From: Quisquiliibacterium sp.
GTDB lineage: Bacteria; Pseudomonadota; Gammaproteobacteria; Burkholderiales; Burkholderiaceae_E
DNA length: 8,804 nucleotides
NCBI GenBank assembly: GCA_030830765.1
Contig: JAURMJ010000289.1
Span: forward strand, 1-8,804
Direction of reading: 5' to 3'
Shown: in pieces, positions 1-6,413 of the stretch
Layout of the letters: each line of letters starts with the position of its first letter
Position numbering within the stretch: position 1 is the first letter of the stretch
Made by a program: the position numbers and the translations under genes
Notes under the pieces: generated by a model
What the model saw: only the letters and a program-made list of their open reading frames with translations
The model's database searches: none
Told to the model about the DNA's origin: nothing

Positions 1-908
1 AGCGCCGTCACCGAGATCGACATGGCCCTCAACACCACGTGGCTGGCATGAATCGCGCCAAGCTCGGCCTGCGAGACCGGATCATTGACACCGCGCTGCT
101 TGAGCCAGGCGATCAACTGATCGAGCAGCACAACGCTCGACAGCAGGCGTTCCGGTCCACTGCGCTCGAAGGCGAGTTCGGCATTGACCTGCGCCCATCC
201 ATTGCCTTCGGGACCTACCAGCGCCGATTCGGGCAGGTGAACATCGTCAAAAATCACTTCATTGAAGTGTGCATCACCGGTCAGATCATGGATCGGGCGC
301 ACGGACACGCCGGGCTGCGACAAGTCAATGATCATCTGCGAGAGGCCTGCCTGTCGCTGATCGGTCGTCCCGGAAGTGCGCACCAGCGCAATCATGTAGT
401 GGGAATGATGTGCGTTGGTCGTCCAGATCTTGCGCCCGTTCAGGCGCCAACCGTCGCCGTCGCGTTCAGCACGCGTGCGCACACTGGCCAGATCGGACCC
501 GGAATCCGGTTCGCTCATGCCGATGCAAAAGAAGGCCTCGCCACGACAGATGCGCGGCAGATAGAACTGCCGCTGTTCCTCGGTTCCAAAGCGCAGGATC
601 AGCGGACCGCTTTGCCGATCGGCGATCCAGTGGGCCGCCAGCGGCGCGCCACGCGCGAGAAGTTCTTCAACCACGACGAAACGCGCAAAGGGATTGCGTC
701 CGCCACCGCCGTACTGAACCGGCAAAGTCAGCCCGACAAAGCCGGCCTGGGCAAGCTTGCGGCTGAAGTTCTCGTCATATCCCATCCAGGAGCGCGCGCG
801 CATGCCGGCGGGCGCATCCTGCCATTCCCGGTCCAGGAATTCCCGGATTTTGGGCCGCATCGCCTCGTCTTCGGCGGGGATGCGTGCCAGTCTTAAAGGT
901 GAAAGCAT
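1..908 (-). CDS. Acyl-CoA dehydrogenase, 3' end cut off by the window edge
   Basis: Reading the minus strand from the ATG at 908 gives 302 codons with no stop before the edge. The protein should be a FAD flavoenzyme that introduces the alpha-beta double bond into an acyl-CoA. Seen: an N-terminal helical domain (about 1-125) with LPVQYGGGG at 62-70; the family signature MSEPDSGSDLAS at 131-142; the beta-domain stretch GWRLNGRKIWTTNA at 153-166; and FERSGPER at 247-254 opening the C-terminal helical domain. About 80-100 residues of a usual 380-400 are missing, including the region where the catalytic glutamate often lies, so the active site cannot be judged. A TAG codon stands directly before the ATG in frame, so translation cannot start farther upstream. 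It lies 51 bases after the GNAT gene on the same strand. Chain length or substrate (fatty, aromatic-derived or steroid-derived) cannot be told. Family call firm, substrate unknown. Confidence 0.93.
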   Translation of the reverse strand, partial: MLSPLRLARIPAEDEAMRPKIREFLDREWQDAPAGMRARSWMGYDENFSRKLAQAGFVGLTLPVQYGGGGRNPFARFVVVEELLARGAPLAAHWIADRQSGPLILRFGTEEQRQFYLPRICRGEAFFCIGMSEPDSGSDLASVRTRAERDGDGWRLNGRKIWTTNAHHSHYMIALVRTSGTTDQRQAGLSQMIIDLSQPGVSVRPIHDLTGDAHFNEVIFDDVHLPESALVGPEGNGWAQVNAELAFERSGPERLLSSVVLLDQLIAWLKQRGVNDPVSQAELGAIHASHVVLRAMSISVTA

Positions 909-911
909 CTA

Positions 912-963
912 TCCGACCCCTGTTTAATCGGACCGGATTATCCCGTATCTGTCCGGCTTTCAA
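912..963 (-). promoter_or_regulatory. Candidate promoter with overlapping dyad ahead of the acyl-CoA dehydrogenase
   Basis: On the minus strand there is TTGAAA (963-958), then 15 bases, then GATAAT (942-937), resembling sigma-70 -35 and -10 boxes with a spacer shorter than the usual 17. The -35 box overlaps the stop codon of the GNAT gene. An imperfect palindrome, TAATC-N6-GATTA (925-940, 6 of 8 pairs matching), covers the -10 box, where a repressor could bind. A second weak dyad, TCCGA/TCGGA, spans 912-932. Both are short and could be chance. The alternative is simple read-through from the GNAT gene. Confidence 0.3.
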
Positions 964-1415
964 GCTGATTGCATCAGAACCGGTAGGTGTTTGCATAAAA
1001 AAACGGCATTGCCCGCACCATCGGAACTGAACTGTCGACTGGAACGCACTCGCTCTGGCATCGACTCTCGGGAGACACGCTGGTAGCCGAGCGCCTCGAA
1101 AAACGCGGACGCCTGCTCTGTGAGCAGCACGAGCGAGTTGATGCCGTCTTGCGCAGCCTTCTGTTCGAGCCTGGTCACCAGGGCCGAGCCCAGTCTGGCG
1201 CCGCGTGCCTCCTCACGGACCACGACTGATCTGAGCAAACCGCAGCTGCCGAACGGCTCGATTGCACCGGCGGCCAGCAGCGACGTGCCCGCGACCACCG
1301 AGAACCATTCGAGTCGGGAGCCTGAAAAATCGTCCGTGGACAACCCCGCTTGCTGAAGCAGCAAGATCAGCTCCGGGTAATCCCCAGGACGGGCGTTTCT
1401 AAAAACCGGTCTCAT
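960..1415 (-). CDS. GNAT-family N-acetyltransferase, ArsN2-like
   Basis: A 151-residue single-domain protein that should transfer an acetyl group from acetyl-CoA to a small molecule. Seen: beta-strand 4 and motif A, LLRSVVVREEARGARLGSAL at 60-79, the C-terminal GNAT core ASAFFEALGYQRVSRESMPE at 102-121, and a tail RSSRQFSSDGAGNAVFL at 124-140. The pattern of FFxxLGYxxVxR followed by an (I/V)RxxxxFxS tail recalls ArsN2, an arsenic-linked acetyltransferase family; this is recognition from memory, not a search. No arsenic gene is visible in the window. Oddity: the acetyl-CoA pyrophosphate loop is normally R-G-x-G-x-G/A, and here it is R71-G-A-R-L-G76, with Arg replacing the middle glycine. The start is supported by a purine-rich AAGGGG seven bases upstream. 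It follows the phosphofructokinase gene after 96 bases on the same strand. GNAT fold confident; substrate unknown. Confidence 0.85.
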   Translation of the reverse strand: MRPVFRNARPGDYPELILLLQQAGLSTDDFSGSRLEWFSVVAGTSLLAAGAIEPFGSCGLLRSVVVREEARGARLGSALVTRLEQKAAQDGINSLVLLTEQASAFFEALGYQRVSRESMPERVRSSRQFSSDGAGNAVFLCKHLPVLMQSA

Positions 1416-1515
1416 CGACGCCCCCCTTCCTCAAAGACAGCCCCTCTGCCAGTTCTGCGACTGCAAATTCCCATCGATGCTCGCAGCGCAGTAAGCGCGC
1501 GAGTGCGAGGCTCAC
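1399..1515 (-). CDS. Possible 38-residue small ORF bridging the kinase and GNAT genes
   Basis: A GTG at 1515 shares two bases with the phosphofructokinase stop codon, and the frame runs to a TAG at 1401-1399, seventeen bases inside the GNAT gene. The predicted peptide begins VSLALARLLRCEHRWEF and ends GGVDETGF, with an amphipathic-looking helix in the middle. Such end-to-start overlaps can mean translational coupling. Against it: there is no clear ribosome binding site before the GTG, the peptide matches no family I know, a 39-codon open frame is not rare at this GC content, and the same bases form a hairpin. I treat it as a weak candidate. Confidence 0.15.
   Translation of the reverse strand: MSLALARLLRCEHRWEFAVAELAEGLSLRKGGVDETGF
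1423..1428 (-). promoter_or_regulatory. Ribosome binding site of the GNAT gene
   Basis: The minus strand reads AAGGGG here, within a longer AGGAAGGGGGG run (1431-1421), seven bases before the ATG at 1415. It supports that start. Confidence 0.6.
1480..1509 (-). other. Bulged GC-rich hairpin just after the phosphofructokinase stop
   Basis: Three bases past the kinase stop codon the transcript could fold: CTCGCA pairs with TGCGAG and GCGC pairs with GCGC around a five-base loop, with a five-base bulge on one side. That is ten base pairs in all. No U-tract follows, so it is not a standard intrinsic terminator. It could slow polymerase or protect the 3' end of the kinase message from exonucleases, lowering expression of the downstream GNAT gene. 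Thermodynamic stability was not calculated. Confidence 0.3.
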
Positions 1516-2612
1516 GCATCACCAAAACTCGTACCGACCGCGCGCGCGGCCGACACCAGGTCATGATCCGGGTTCACGGTCCGCAAGGCACCGGTCGCTT
1601 CGGCCAATGGCAACGCGATGATCGACCCGTGACGCAGCGCGACCATGATCCCGCCCTGCCCCTGGCAGGCGTGTCTCGAGGCAGCCGCGCCATAGCGGGT
1701 TGCAAGCACACGATCAGCCGAGGTCGGCGGTCCACCTCGTTGCAGATGGCCCAACACGGTGACACGGGTCTCATGCCCGGTTGCGGATTCAATCTGCTGA
1801 GCGATCTGCGCGCCGACGCCCCCGAGCCGCTTTGCGTCGGTGCGCCTGGGGTCAATTTGCTGAATCACCTGGGTTCCATCGGGCAGTTTCGCGCCTTCAG
1901 CCACGCAGATCATCGTGAACCGTTTACCCTGGGTCTGGCGCTCATTGACCTTGCGAAAAACACACTCCCAGGTGAACGCGATTTCCGGGATCAGAATCAA
2001 GTCGGCCCCGCCGGAGACTCCGCCCATCAGCGCGATCCAGCCCGCATATCGCCCCATGACTTCAACGACCATGACCCGATGATGCGATGACGCGGTTGTA
2101 GCCAGGCGGTCGATTGCCTCGCAGACCACCGAGACCGCCGAGTCGAATCCAAAAGTGACATCAGTCCCGGGCACATCATTGTCAATGGTCTTCGGCACCC
2201 CGACGATCGGCACGCCGGCATCCTGCAATCGACGCGCGATCTGCATTGTGCCGTCGCCACCGATCGCGACCAGGCAGTCAAGGCGCCAGCGCTGGAAATT
2301 GCGGATTGCCTTGAACGCGACGTCGTGAATTTCAATCTGCCCGCCCGAAGCCTCGACCGGGTAATGCCAGGGGTCGCCCTTGTTGGATGAGCCGAGAATC
2401 GTGCCACCCAACCCGAGAATTCCGGAAACTTCACGATGCGACAGTTCATGCGCACGCCCCTCGACCAGCCCCTCAAAGCCGTCCTCGATGCCAAGCACTG
2501 TCGCCCCATATTCGTTCTGAGCTGTTTTGGTGACCGCCCTGATCACGCCGTTCAAGCCTGGGCAATCCCCTCCGCCGGTCAGCACACCGATTCGTTTTTC
2601 ATTTCTGCTCAT
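1512..2612 (-). CDS. pfkA: 6-phosphofructokinase, group III-like (ATP-type Gly with PPi-type Lys)
   Basis: A 366-residue cytoplasmic kinase that phosphorylates fructose 6-phosphate to fructose 1,6-bisphosphate in glycolysis. Seen: the phosphate-donor loop GVLTGGGDCPGLN at 9-21; IGGDGT at 117-122; the catalytic loop PKTIDND at 140-146, with Asp144 as the expected base; SSHHR at 175-179 and MGRYAG at 186-191 for sugar-phosphate binding; AEG at 238-240; and ETRVTVLGHLQRGG at 281-294. Gly121 matches E. coli Gly104 and favours ATP, while Lys141 matches position 124, where Lys is typical of pyrophosphate-dependent enzymes. Known family members with the Gly/Lys pair, as in Streptomyces, use ATP, so ATP is my inference. 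The open frame extends 31 codons further upstream, but that stretch is unlike the family, so I start at MSRNEKRIGVLTGGG. The ribosome binding site there is weak. First gene of the minus-strand block, divergent from the transporter. Confidence 0.95.
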   Translation of the reverse strand: MSRNEKRIGVLTGGGDCPGLNGVIRAVTKTAQNEYGATVLGIEDGFEGLVEGRAHELSHREVSGILGLGGTILGSSNKGDPWHYPVEASGGQIEIHDVAFKAIRNFQRWRLDCLVAIGGDGTMQIARRLQDAGVPIVGVPKTIDNDVPGTDVTFGFDSAVSVVCEAIDRLATTASSHHRVMVVEVMGRYAGWIALMGGVSGGADLILIPEIAFTWECVFRKVNERQTQGKRFTMICVAEGAKLPDGTQVIQQIDPRRTDAKRLGGVGAQIAQQIESATGHETRVTVLGHLQRGGPPTSADRVLATRYGAAASRHACQGQGGIMVALRHGSIIALPLAEATGALRTVNPDHDLVSAARAVGTSFGDA

Positions 2613-2903
2613 CGTATCCAACTGCCTGCCGCCTTTAAGGCCTTCAAAACATTGTGCTCCCGGTTGGGGTTTGCAGCCAAAACGCGGGGCCCTGCCGTTC
2701 CGCATTCGAACTTCAGTGGCGCAGAAGAACGGTCACGGCCCGCGGCTCGTGCGATTATTGGGGACGAAAACGCTTGGAGATCATGGAGGCCGCAGCACCG
2801 GCATCAATGCGCTCCACGGATTGATCCGATCGCGTCCAAAGGCAGCCTTCAGCCATTTATTTCTTCTCTGTGACTTTTCCCAATCCTTGATCTGGAACAA
2901 CTG
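2613..2903. other. Divergent intergenic region between phosphofructokinase and transporter
   Basis: These 291 bases should hold promoters for both divergent genes. I could not identify a strong one. On the minus strand TTGGGA, then 16 bases, then AATAAA (2887-2860) is a poor match to sigma-70 boxes. There is a 12-base palindrome CGGATTGATCCG at 2817-2828 (five-base arms, two-base centre) that could bind a regulator. No RNA gene was recognised. One short open frame (2755-2856) is listed separately. Confidence 0.4.
2755..2856 (-). CDS. Possible 33-residue small ORF upstream of the phosphofructokinase
   Basis: Minus-strand ATG at 2856 to TAA at 2757-2755, starting MAEGCLWTRS and ending MISKRFRPQ. 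A purine-rich GAGAAG lies about eight bases upstream, a mediocre ribosome binding site. The peptide has a basic tail and no membrane segment, and I recognise no family. It would lie 142 bases ahead of the kinase, in its leader if transcription begins near 2860 or beyond. It contains the 12-base palindrome at 2817-2828, so the region may simply be regulatory DNA. Weak candidate. Confidence 0.15.
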   Translation of the reverse strand: MAEGCLWTRSDQSVERIDAGAAASMISKRFRPQ

Positions 2904-3818
2904 ATGCTGCCCGGTGCCCGACGTCGCCTCGCCTATGGCCTGCTCGCAATCACGCCGGGCTTGTGGGCCACCAATTACATCGTGGGACGCGCTGCGGTTG
3001 GCGTGATCGAGCCACACATGATGGCGTTGCTGCGCTGGTGCTTCGCCTTGATGCTGATGCTGCCATTTGCCAGACGCAGCCTGATGATGATCCCTGCAGC
3101 CTGGCGTCTTGAATGGCGCCAGATGCTGGTGCTTGGCGCACTGGGCATGTGGATTTGTGGTGCGTTCGTCTATGAAGCCGCGCGCACTGCGAACCCGACC
3201 AACATGAGCCTGCTGTACGCATTAGCGCCGGTGATGATCGCTGCCAGTTCGGCCCGCATGTTTGGTGAACGGATCACCGCCAGCCAGATGTTGGGGATTG
3301 CACTCGCCTTTGCGGGCATGTTGTTCGTCATCAGCAAGGGCTCCATCGAGAATCTGGCTGCAGTGCGGATCACGCGCGGCGATGGCTGGACGGTCATCGC
3401 TGTCATTTCCTGGACGATCTATTCGTTGCTGCTACGCAAATGGCAAAGTTCACTGGACGCCTTTGCGCGTGTCATCGTCATCACCTTTGCTGGTCTGCTG
3501 GTGCTGCTTCCATTCACAGCCGTCGAACTCGCGGTCAAGGGCCTTCCGGACTTCAGCTCACCGACGCTGTGGCTGCTGGTCCTGGTTGCGGCCGCCGCCC
3601 CCGGATTCGGGGCCTACCAGGCCTATTCATACATGCAGCGGGAACTGGGCGCCGCCAAAACCGGTTTGTCGCTGTATCTGGGTCCGTTGTGGGCTGCGCT
3701 GCTGTCCTGGGCCGTGCTCAGCGACCCTCCTAAGTGGTATCACTTCGCCGGAGCAGCGCTGATCCTGCCGGGTATCTGGTTTGCCACCCGGGCCGGGTCG
3801 CCGGGGCCTCGACGATAA
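2904..3818 (+). CDS. EamA/DMT-superfamily membrane transporter
   Basis: A 304-residue inner-membrane protein of the drug/metabolite transporter superfamily, expected to move a small metabolite across the membrane. Seen: about ten hydrophobic segments (near 10-30, 38-56, 72-92, 98-118, 125-144, 158-175, 187-205, 220-240, 253-270 and 278-296) in two halves, matching two tandem EamA domains. Typical family details are the early segment ITPGLWATNYIVGRAAV at 16-32, SLLYALAPVMIA at 101-112 before a glutamate (GERIT), and in the second half SLYLGPLWAALLSWAVLSD at 257-275. The length is normal for the family. The ATG at 2904 has only a weak GGA upstream. It is the first plus-strand gene and is separated from the ligase by 216 bases, so it may be its own transcript. 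The substrate (amino acid, drug, sugar or other) cannot be inferred from this family. Confidence 0.9.
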   Translation: MLPGARRRLAYGLLAITPGLWATNYIVGRAAVGVIEPHMMALLRWCFALMLMLPFARRSLMMIPAAWRLEWRQMLVLGALGMWICGAFVYEAARTANPTNMSLLYALAPVMIAASSARMFGERITASQMLGIALAFAGMLFVISKGSIENLAAVRITRGDGWTVIAVISWTIYSLLLRKWQSSLDAFARVIVITFAGLLVLLPFTAVELAVKGLPDFSSPTLWLLVLVAAAAPGFGAYQAYSYMQRELGAAKTGLSLYLGPLWAALLSWAVLSDPPKWYHFAGAALILPGIWFATRAGSPGPRR

Positions 3819-4034
3819 CCCACGCTCCGCGCTCACCCTGCCCATCCGCCAGGCTTGCACGGGCATTTCACGCAAGGCATATCCGGCTTTTCACCGGGTC
3901 TGGGCTGTGGTCTGGTGCCCTGGAAGGTCTGTTACGGAATTGCAGATTCTTCATTGGCATAGCCAGTCAAGTGCTTCGGTATATGCTGCCGCTTGCGCTC
4001 GCGCAGACACCATTCAGGAGACAAGGCGGCCTCT
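3819..4034. other. Intergenic region before the acyl-CoA ligase, probable promoter zone
   Basis: No gene is seen in these 216 bases and no intrinsic terminator for the transporter. The best promoter-like pair on the plus strand is TTGGCA at 3954-3959 and TATATG at 3980-3985, but its 20-base spacing is longer than normal. The -35-like box overlaps a short dyad TGGC-ATA-GCCA (3955-3965). The gap is big enough that the downstream catabolic genes probably have their own promoter here. Confidence 0.3.
4023..4026 (+). promoter_or_regulatory. Ribosome binding site deciding the ligase start
   Basis: AAGG lies eight bases before the ATG at 4035. A stronger AGGAG at 4016-4020 is 14 bases away, which is too far for best use. 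Together they favour 4035 over the earlier in-frame ATG at 3993, which has no such signal. Confidence 0.5.
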
Positions 4035-5576
4035 ATGCATCCGAGCTACTTCGTGAAATCGACGCCGGAAAAGCCGGCATTGCTGATGGCTGATTCAGGC
4101 GAAACGGTCAGCTACAGGCAATTGGAAGACCGTTCGAATCAGGCCGCGCAGATGTTCCGCGCAAGGGGCCTCAAAGCAGGCGATCACATCGCGATCCTGG
4201 TCGAGAACCAGCTCCGTTTTTTCGAGATCTGCTGGGCAGCACAGCGTTCAGGGATCATTTTCACGGCACTCAGCACACGACTCGGTGCAGAGGAAGCGGC
4301 CTACATCATCACCGACTGCGGCGCGAAGATGCTGGTCACATCGATGGCCATGGCTCCGCTTGCAGAACAGGTGCTCGGGCAGACTCCGGCCGTACAGGAC
4401 CGACTGATGATTGGTGGCACGATTGCCGGACACGAATCCTGGGAGAGCGCAATCGCCGGGCATTCGACCGAACGCATCGCCGATGAATGCGCCGGCGGCG
4501 ACATGCTGTATTCGTCCGGCACCACCGGTCGCCCTAAAGGCGTGTTTGCGCCTCAGGAAAGCACCGAAATCGATGCCACCAACGGACTGACCGAGCTGTG
4601 CAAGAAGGTCTATGGCATCTCTCCAGACACGATCTATCTGTCTCCGGCACCGCTTTATCACGCCGCCCCGCTGCGTTTTTGTATGCGCGTGATGGCGCTC
4701 GGCGGCACGGTGATCGTCATGGAGCACTTCGATGCCGAACGCTACCTGGAGCTTGTGCAACAGCACAGGGTCACGCATACACAACTGGTTCCGACCATGT
4801 TCGTGCGCATGCTCAAGCTGGCTCCCGAGGTCCGCACGCAGTACGACGTCTCATCGCTGCGTTGCGCAATCCATGCGGCAGCGCCCTGTCCGGTTCCGAT
4901 CAAGGAGCAGATGATCGACTGGTGGGGTCCGATCATCTGGGAGTATTACGCGGGCACGGAAGGCAACGGCATCACACTGGTCGGATCCAGCGACTGGCTC
5001 ACGCATAAGGGCACGGTTGGGCGTGCCGTCATCGGTGTGCTCAAGATCGCGGATGAGGACGGCAACGAAATGTCCCCAGGTGAGCCGGGCACCGTCTATT
5101 TCGCGGACGGCAAGCCGTTCAGTTATCACAATGATCCGAAGAAAACCGCCGAATCGCGCAATGCGAAAGGCTGGACGACACTGGGCGATGTCGGCTACGT
5201 GGACAGCGATGGATTCCTGTACCTGACCGACCGCAAGGCCTACATGATCATTTCCGGCGGTGTGAACATCTATCCGCAAGAGGCTGAGAATATTCTGATC
5301 ACGCATCCGAAGGTCGCCGATGTAGCCGTGTTCGGAGTGCCGAATGAGGAATTCGGCGAAGAGGTCAAGGCAGTCGTGCAGCCGCGCGATATGCGGGATG
5401 CTGGTCCGGAACTGGCGGCCGAGCTGATGGAGTTCTGCCGCTCGCACCTCTCGCACATCAAATGCCCGCGTTCGGTTGATTTCGAAGAGGAATTACCCCG
5501 GCATCCGACCGGCAAGCTTTACAAGCGCCTGCTCAAGGATCGCTATTGGGCCGGCCACAACAGCCGGATCCTTTGA
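4035..5576 (+). CDS. AMP-forming acyl-CoA synthetase (acyl-CoA ligase)
   Basis: A 513-residue adenylate-forming enzyme that makes an acyl-CoA from a carboxylic acid, ATP and CoA by way of an acyl-AMP. Seen: the P-loop motif LYSSGTTGRPKG at 158-169; the A5 motif EYYAGTEGNG at 303-312; GDVGYVDSDGFLYLTDRK at 384-401, with Asp385 for the ribose and Arg400 in the hinge; SGGVNIYPQEAE at 407-418; and the C-terminal PTGK with catalytic Lys494. All key residues are present, so it should be active. The lysine is the usual site of control by acetylation in this superfamily. An in-frame ATG 14 codons earlier is rejected because MHPSYFVKSTPEKPAL is the normal family N-terminus and has the better ribosome site. 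The isomerase-like gene follows 32 bases later, suggesting one operon. The substrate may be a fatty, aromatic or steroid-type acid; motifs do not decide. Confidence 0.93.
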   Translation: MHPSYFVKSTPEKPALLMADSGETVSYRQLEDRSNQAAQMFRARGLKAGDHIAILVENQLRFFEICWAAQRSGIIFTALSTRLGAEEAAYIITDCGAKMLVTSMAMAPLAEQVLGQTPAVQDRLMIGGTIAGHESWESAIAGHSTERIADECAGGDMLYSSGTTGRPKGVFAPQESTEIDATNGLTELCKKVYGISPDTIYLSPAPLYHAAPLRFCMRVMALGGTVIVMEHFDAERYLELVQQHRVTHTQLVPTMFVRMLKLAPEVRTQYDVSSLRCAIHAAAPCPVPIKEQMIDWWGPIIWEYYAGTEGNGITLVGSSDWLTHKGTVGRAVIGVLKIADEDGNEMSPGEPGTVYFADGKPFSYHNDPKKTAESRNAKGWTTLGDVGYVDSDGFLYLTDRKAYMIISGGVNIYPQEAENILITHPKVADVAVFGVPNEEFGEEVKAVVQPRDMRDAGPELAAELMEFCRSHLSHIKCPRSVDFEEELPRHPTGKLYKRLLKDRYWAGHNSRIL

Positions 5577-5597
5577 ACAATAAGTGCGTGCCAACCC

Positions 5598-5603
5598 GAG
5601 GAA
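5598..5603 (+). promoter_or_regulatory. Ribosome binding site deciding the isomerase start
   Basis: GAGGAA sits five bases before the ATG at 5609, a good Shine-Dalgarno site in the short gap after the ligase. It rules against the earlier in-frame ATG at 5546, which lies inside the ligase gene. Confidence 0.7.
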
Positions 5604-5608
5604 ACCCC

Positions 5609-6289
5609 ATGCAGAACGCCCCCGCGCAGGATAGGAAAACCAAGGCAGACGGTCGTGCTCACTTTGCCCTCGAGTGTTTCTTCGATTGCTCCAGCCCCTG
5701 GACTTATCTGGCCTTTCACAACCTTCAGCCCCTGGCGGCTGAGTTCGGGCTATCGGTTCGCTGGCGACCGTTCCTGGTCGGTGGGGTCTTCAATTCGATC
5801 AATCCGAGCGTCTATGCCGCACGCGCCAATCCGGTCCCTGCAAAGGCCGACTATCAGCTGAAAAACATGCAGGACTGGGCAAGACTGTCAGAGCTGAACA
5901 TCAAATTCCCACCTACGGTCTTCCCGGTCAACAGCGTCAAGGTCATGCGTGCCTGTCTGGCGCTTGAGCCGCTGGGCAAACTGGAAGCCTTCGCCCGTGC
6001 CGCGTTTGAGGCCTATTTCGGCCAGGATCTGGATATTTCCAGCGATGAGGTCATCTTGCAGCTTTGCGAACGCACGCAGGTGGCCTTCGAGCCGCTGATG
6101 CAAAGCATCACAGCCCCGGGAATCAAGGACCAGCTTCGAGCCAACACCGAGGAGCTGATCGCGCGCGGCGGATTCGGCTCGCCAACCATTTTCGTCCATG
6201 AAAAAGACCTGTATTTCGGAAATGACTCGCTGCCTCTGGTTCGCGCAGCACTGATTCGAGGCGGCGCACAAGTTAAACTCAGCGTTTAG
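5609..6289 (+). CDS. 2-hydroxychromene-2-carboxylate isomerase-like protein (DsbA/kappa-GST fold)
   Basis: A 226-residue cytoplasmic protein of the thioredoxin-like DsbA/kappa glutathione transferase superfamily, in which the best-known catabolic member isomerises 2-hydroxychromene-2-carboxylate with glutathione during naphthalene breakdown. Seen: the N-terminal motif [13 protein letters not shown] at 24-36, where Ser29-Pro30 stands at the glutathione-activating serine of that isomerase and no CxxC redox pair exists; FRPFLVGG-type stretch [12 protein letters not shown] about 53-64; a helical insertion; and the cis-proline motif [10 protein letters not shown] at 187-196 followed by [13 protein letters not shown]. 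The length is normal, apart from about 17 extra polar residues at the N-terminus with no signal peptide. The family is broad and often over-annotated, so the true substrate is open. No naphthalene dioxygenase gene is visible. Its place 32 bases after the ligase suggests a shared operon. Confidence 0.85.
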   Translation: MQNAPAQDRKTKADGRAHFALECFFDCSSPWTYLAFHNLQPLAAEFGLSVRWRPFLVGGVFNSINPSVYAARANPVPAKADYQLKNMQDWARLSELNIKFPPTVFPVNSVKVMRACLALEPLGKLEAFARAAFEAYFGQDLDISSDEVILQLCERTQVAFEPLMQSITAPGIKDQLRANTEELIARGGFGSPTIFVHEKDLYFGNDSLPLVRAALIRGGAQVKLSV

Positions 6290-6413
6290 CCTTGCATCGG
6301 CGTGAGCGCGGTAGAGCCGCCACGCAACCCGTACCCTGCATTTCCGCTTCGAGACGACCGACGCCGCGAAGCTGGAATTCCCTCCAACATCAATTGATCG
6401 GACACCCGACCCA
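6290..6413. other. 124-base gap between isomerase and iron-sulfur subunit genes
   Basis: Apart from the hairpin at 6300-6325, this gap holds a six-base inverted repeat GCTTCG/CGAAGC (6346-6351 and 6367-6372, 15-base spacer) and no convincing promoter. The ribosome binding site of the next gene is also poor. Whether transcription continues through it cannot be told. Confidence 0.3.
6300..6325 (+). other. Bulged GC-rich hairpin after the isomerase gene
   Basis: GCGTG pairs with CACGC and GCGG pairs with CCGC around the loop TAGAG, with a three-base AGC bulge on the left arm. That makes nine pairs, ten bases after the stop codon. No run of U follows, so it is not a standard terminator. It could mark an mRNA processing or partial termination point between the ligase-isomerase pair and the molybdenum enzyme genes. 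Folding energy was not calculated. Confidence 0.3.

Noticed and set aside
39..896. Plus-strand open frame of 285 codons
   Set aside because: It is antisense to a clear acyl-CoA dehydrogenase with MSEPDSGSDLAS and other signatures. Its own translation resembles no protein family.
960..1415. Arsenic resistance locus
   Set aside because: Only the GNAT gene resembles an arsenic-linked family. No arsC, arsB, arsM or ArsR-type regulator is in the window.
1350..2090. Plus-strand open frame of 246 codons
   Set aside because: It lies opposite the phosphofructokinase and has low-complexity, Arg-rich content typical of antisense frames in GC-rich DNA.
2613..2705. 31-codon N-terminal extension of the phosphofructokinase
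   Set aside because: The family begins close to the GVLTGGGDCPG loop. The extension is unlike any signal or domain, and MSRNEKRIGVL gives a normal start.
4851..5456. Minus-strand open frame of 201 codons
   Set aside because: It is antisense to the ligase, whose motifs A5, A7 and A8 fall in this interval.
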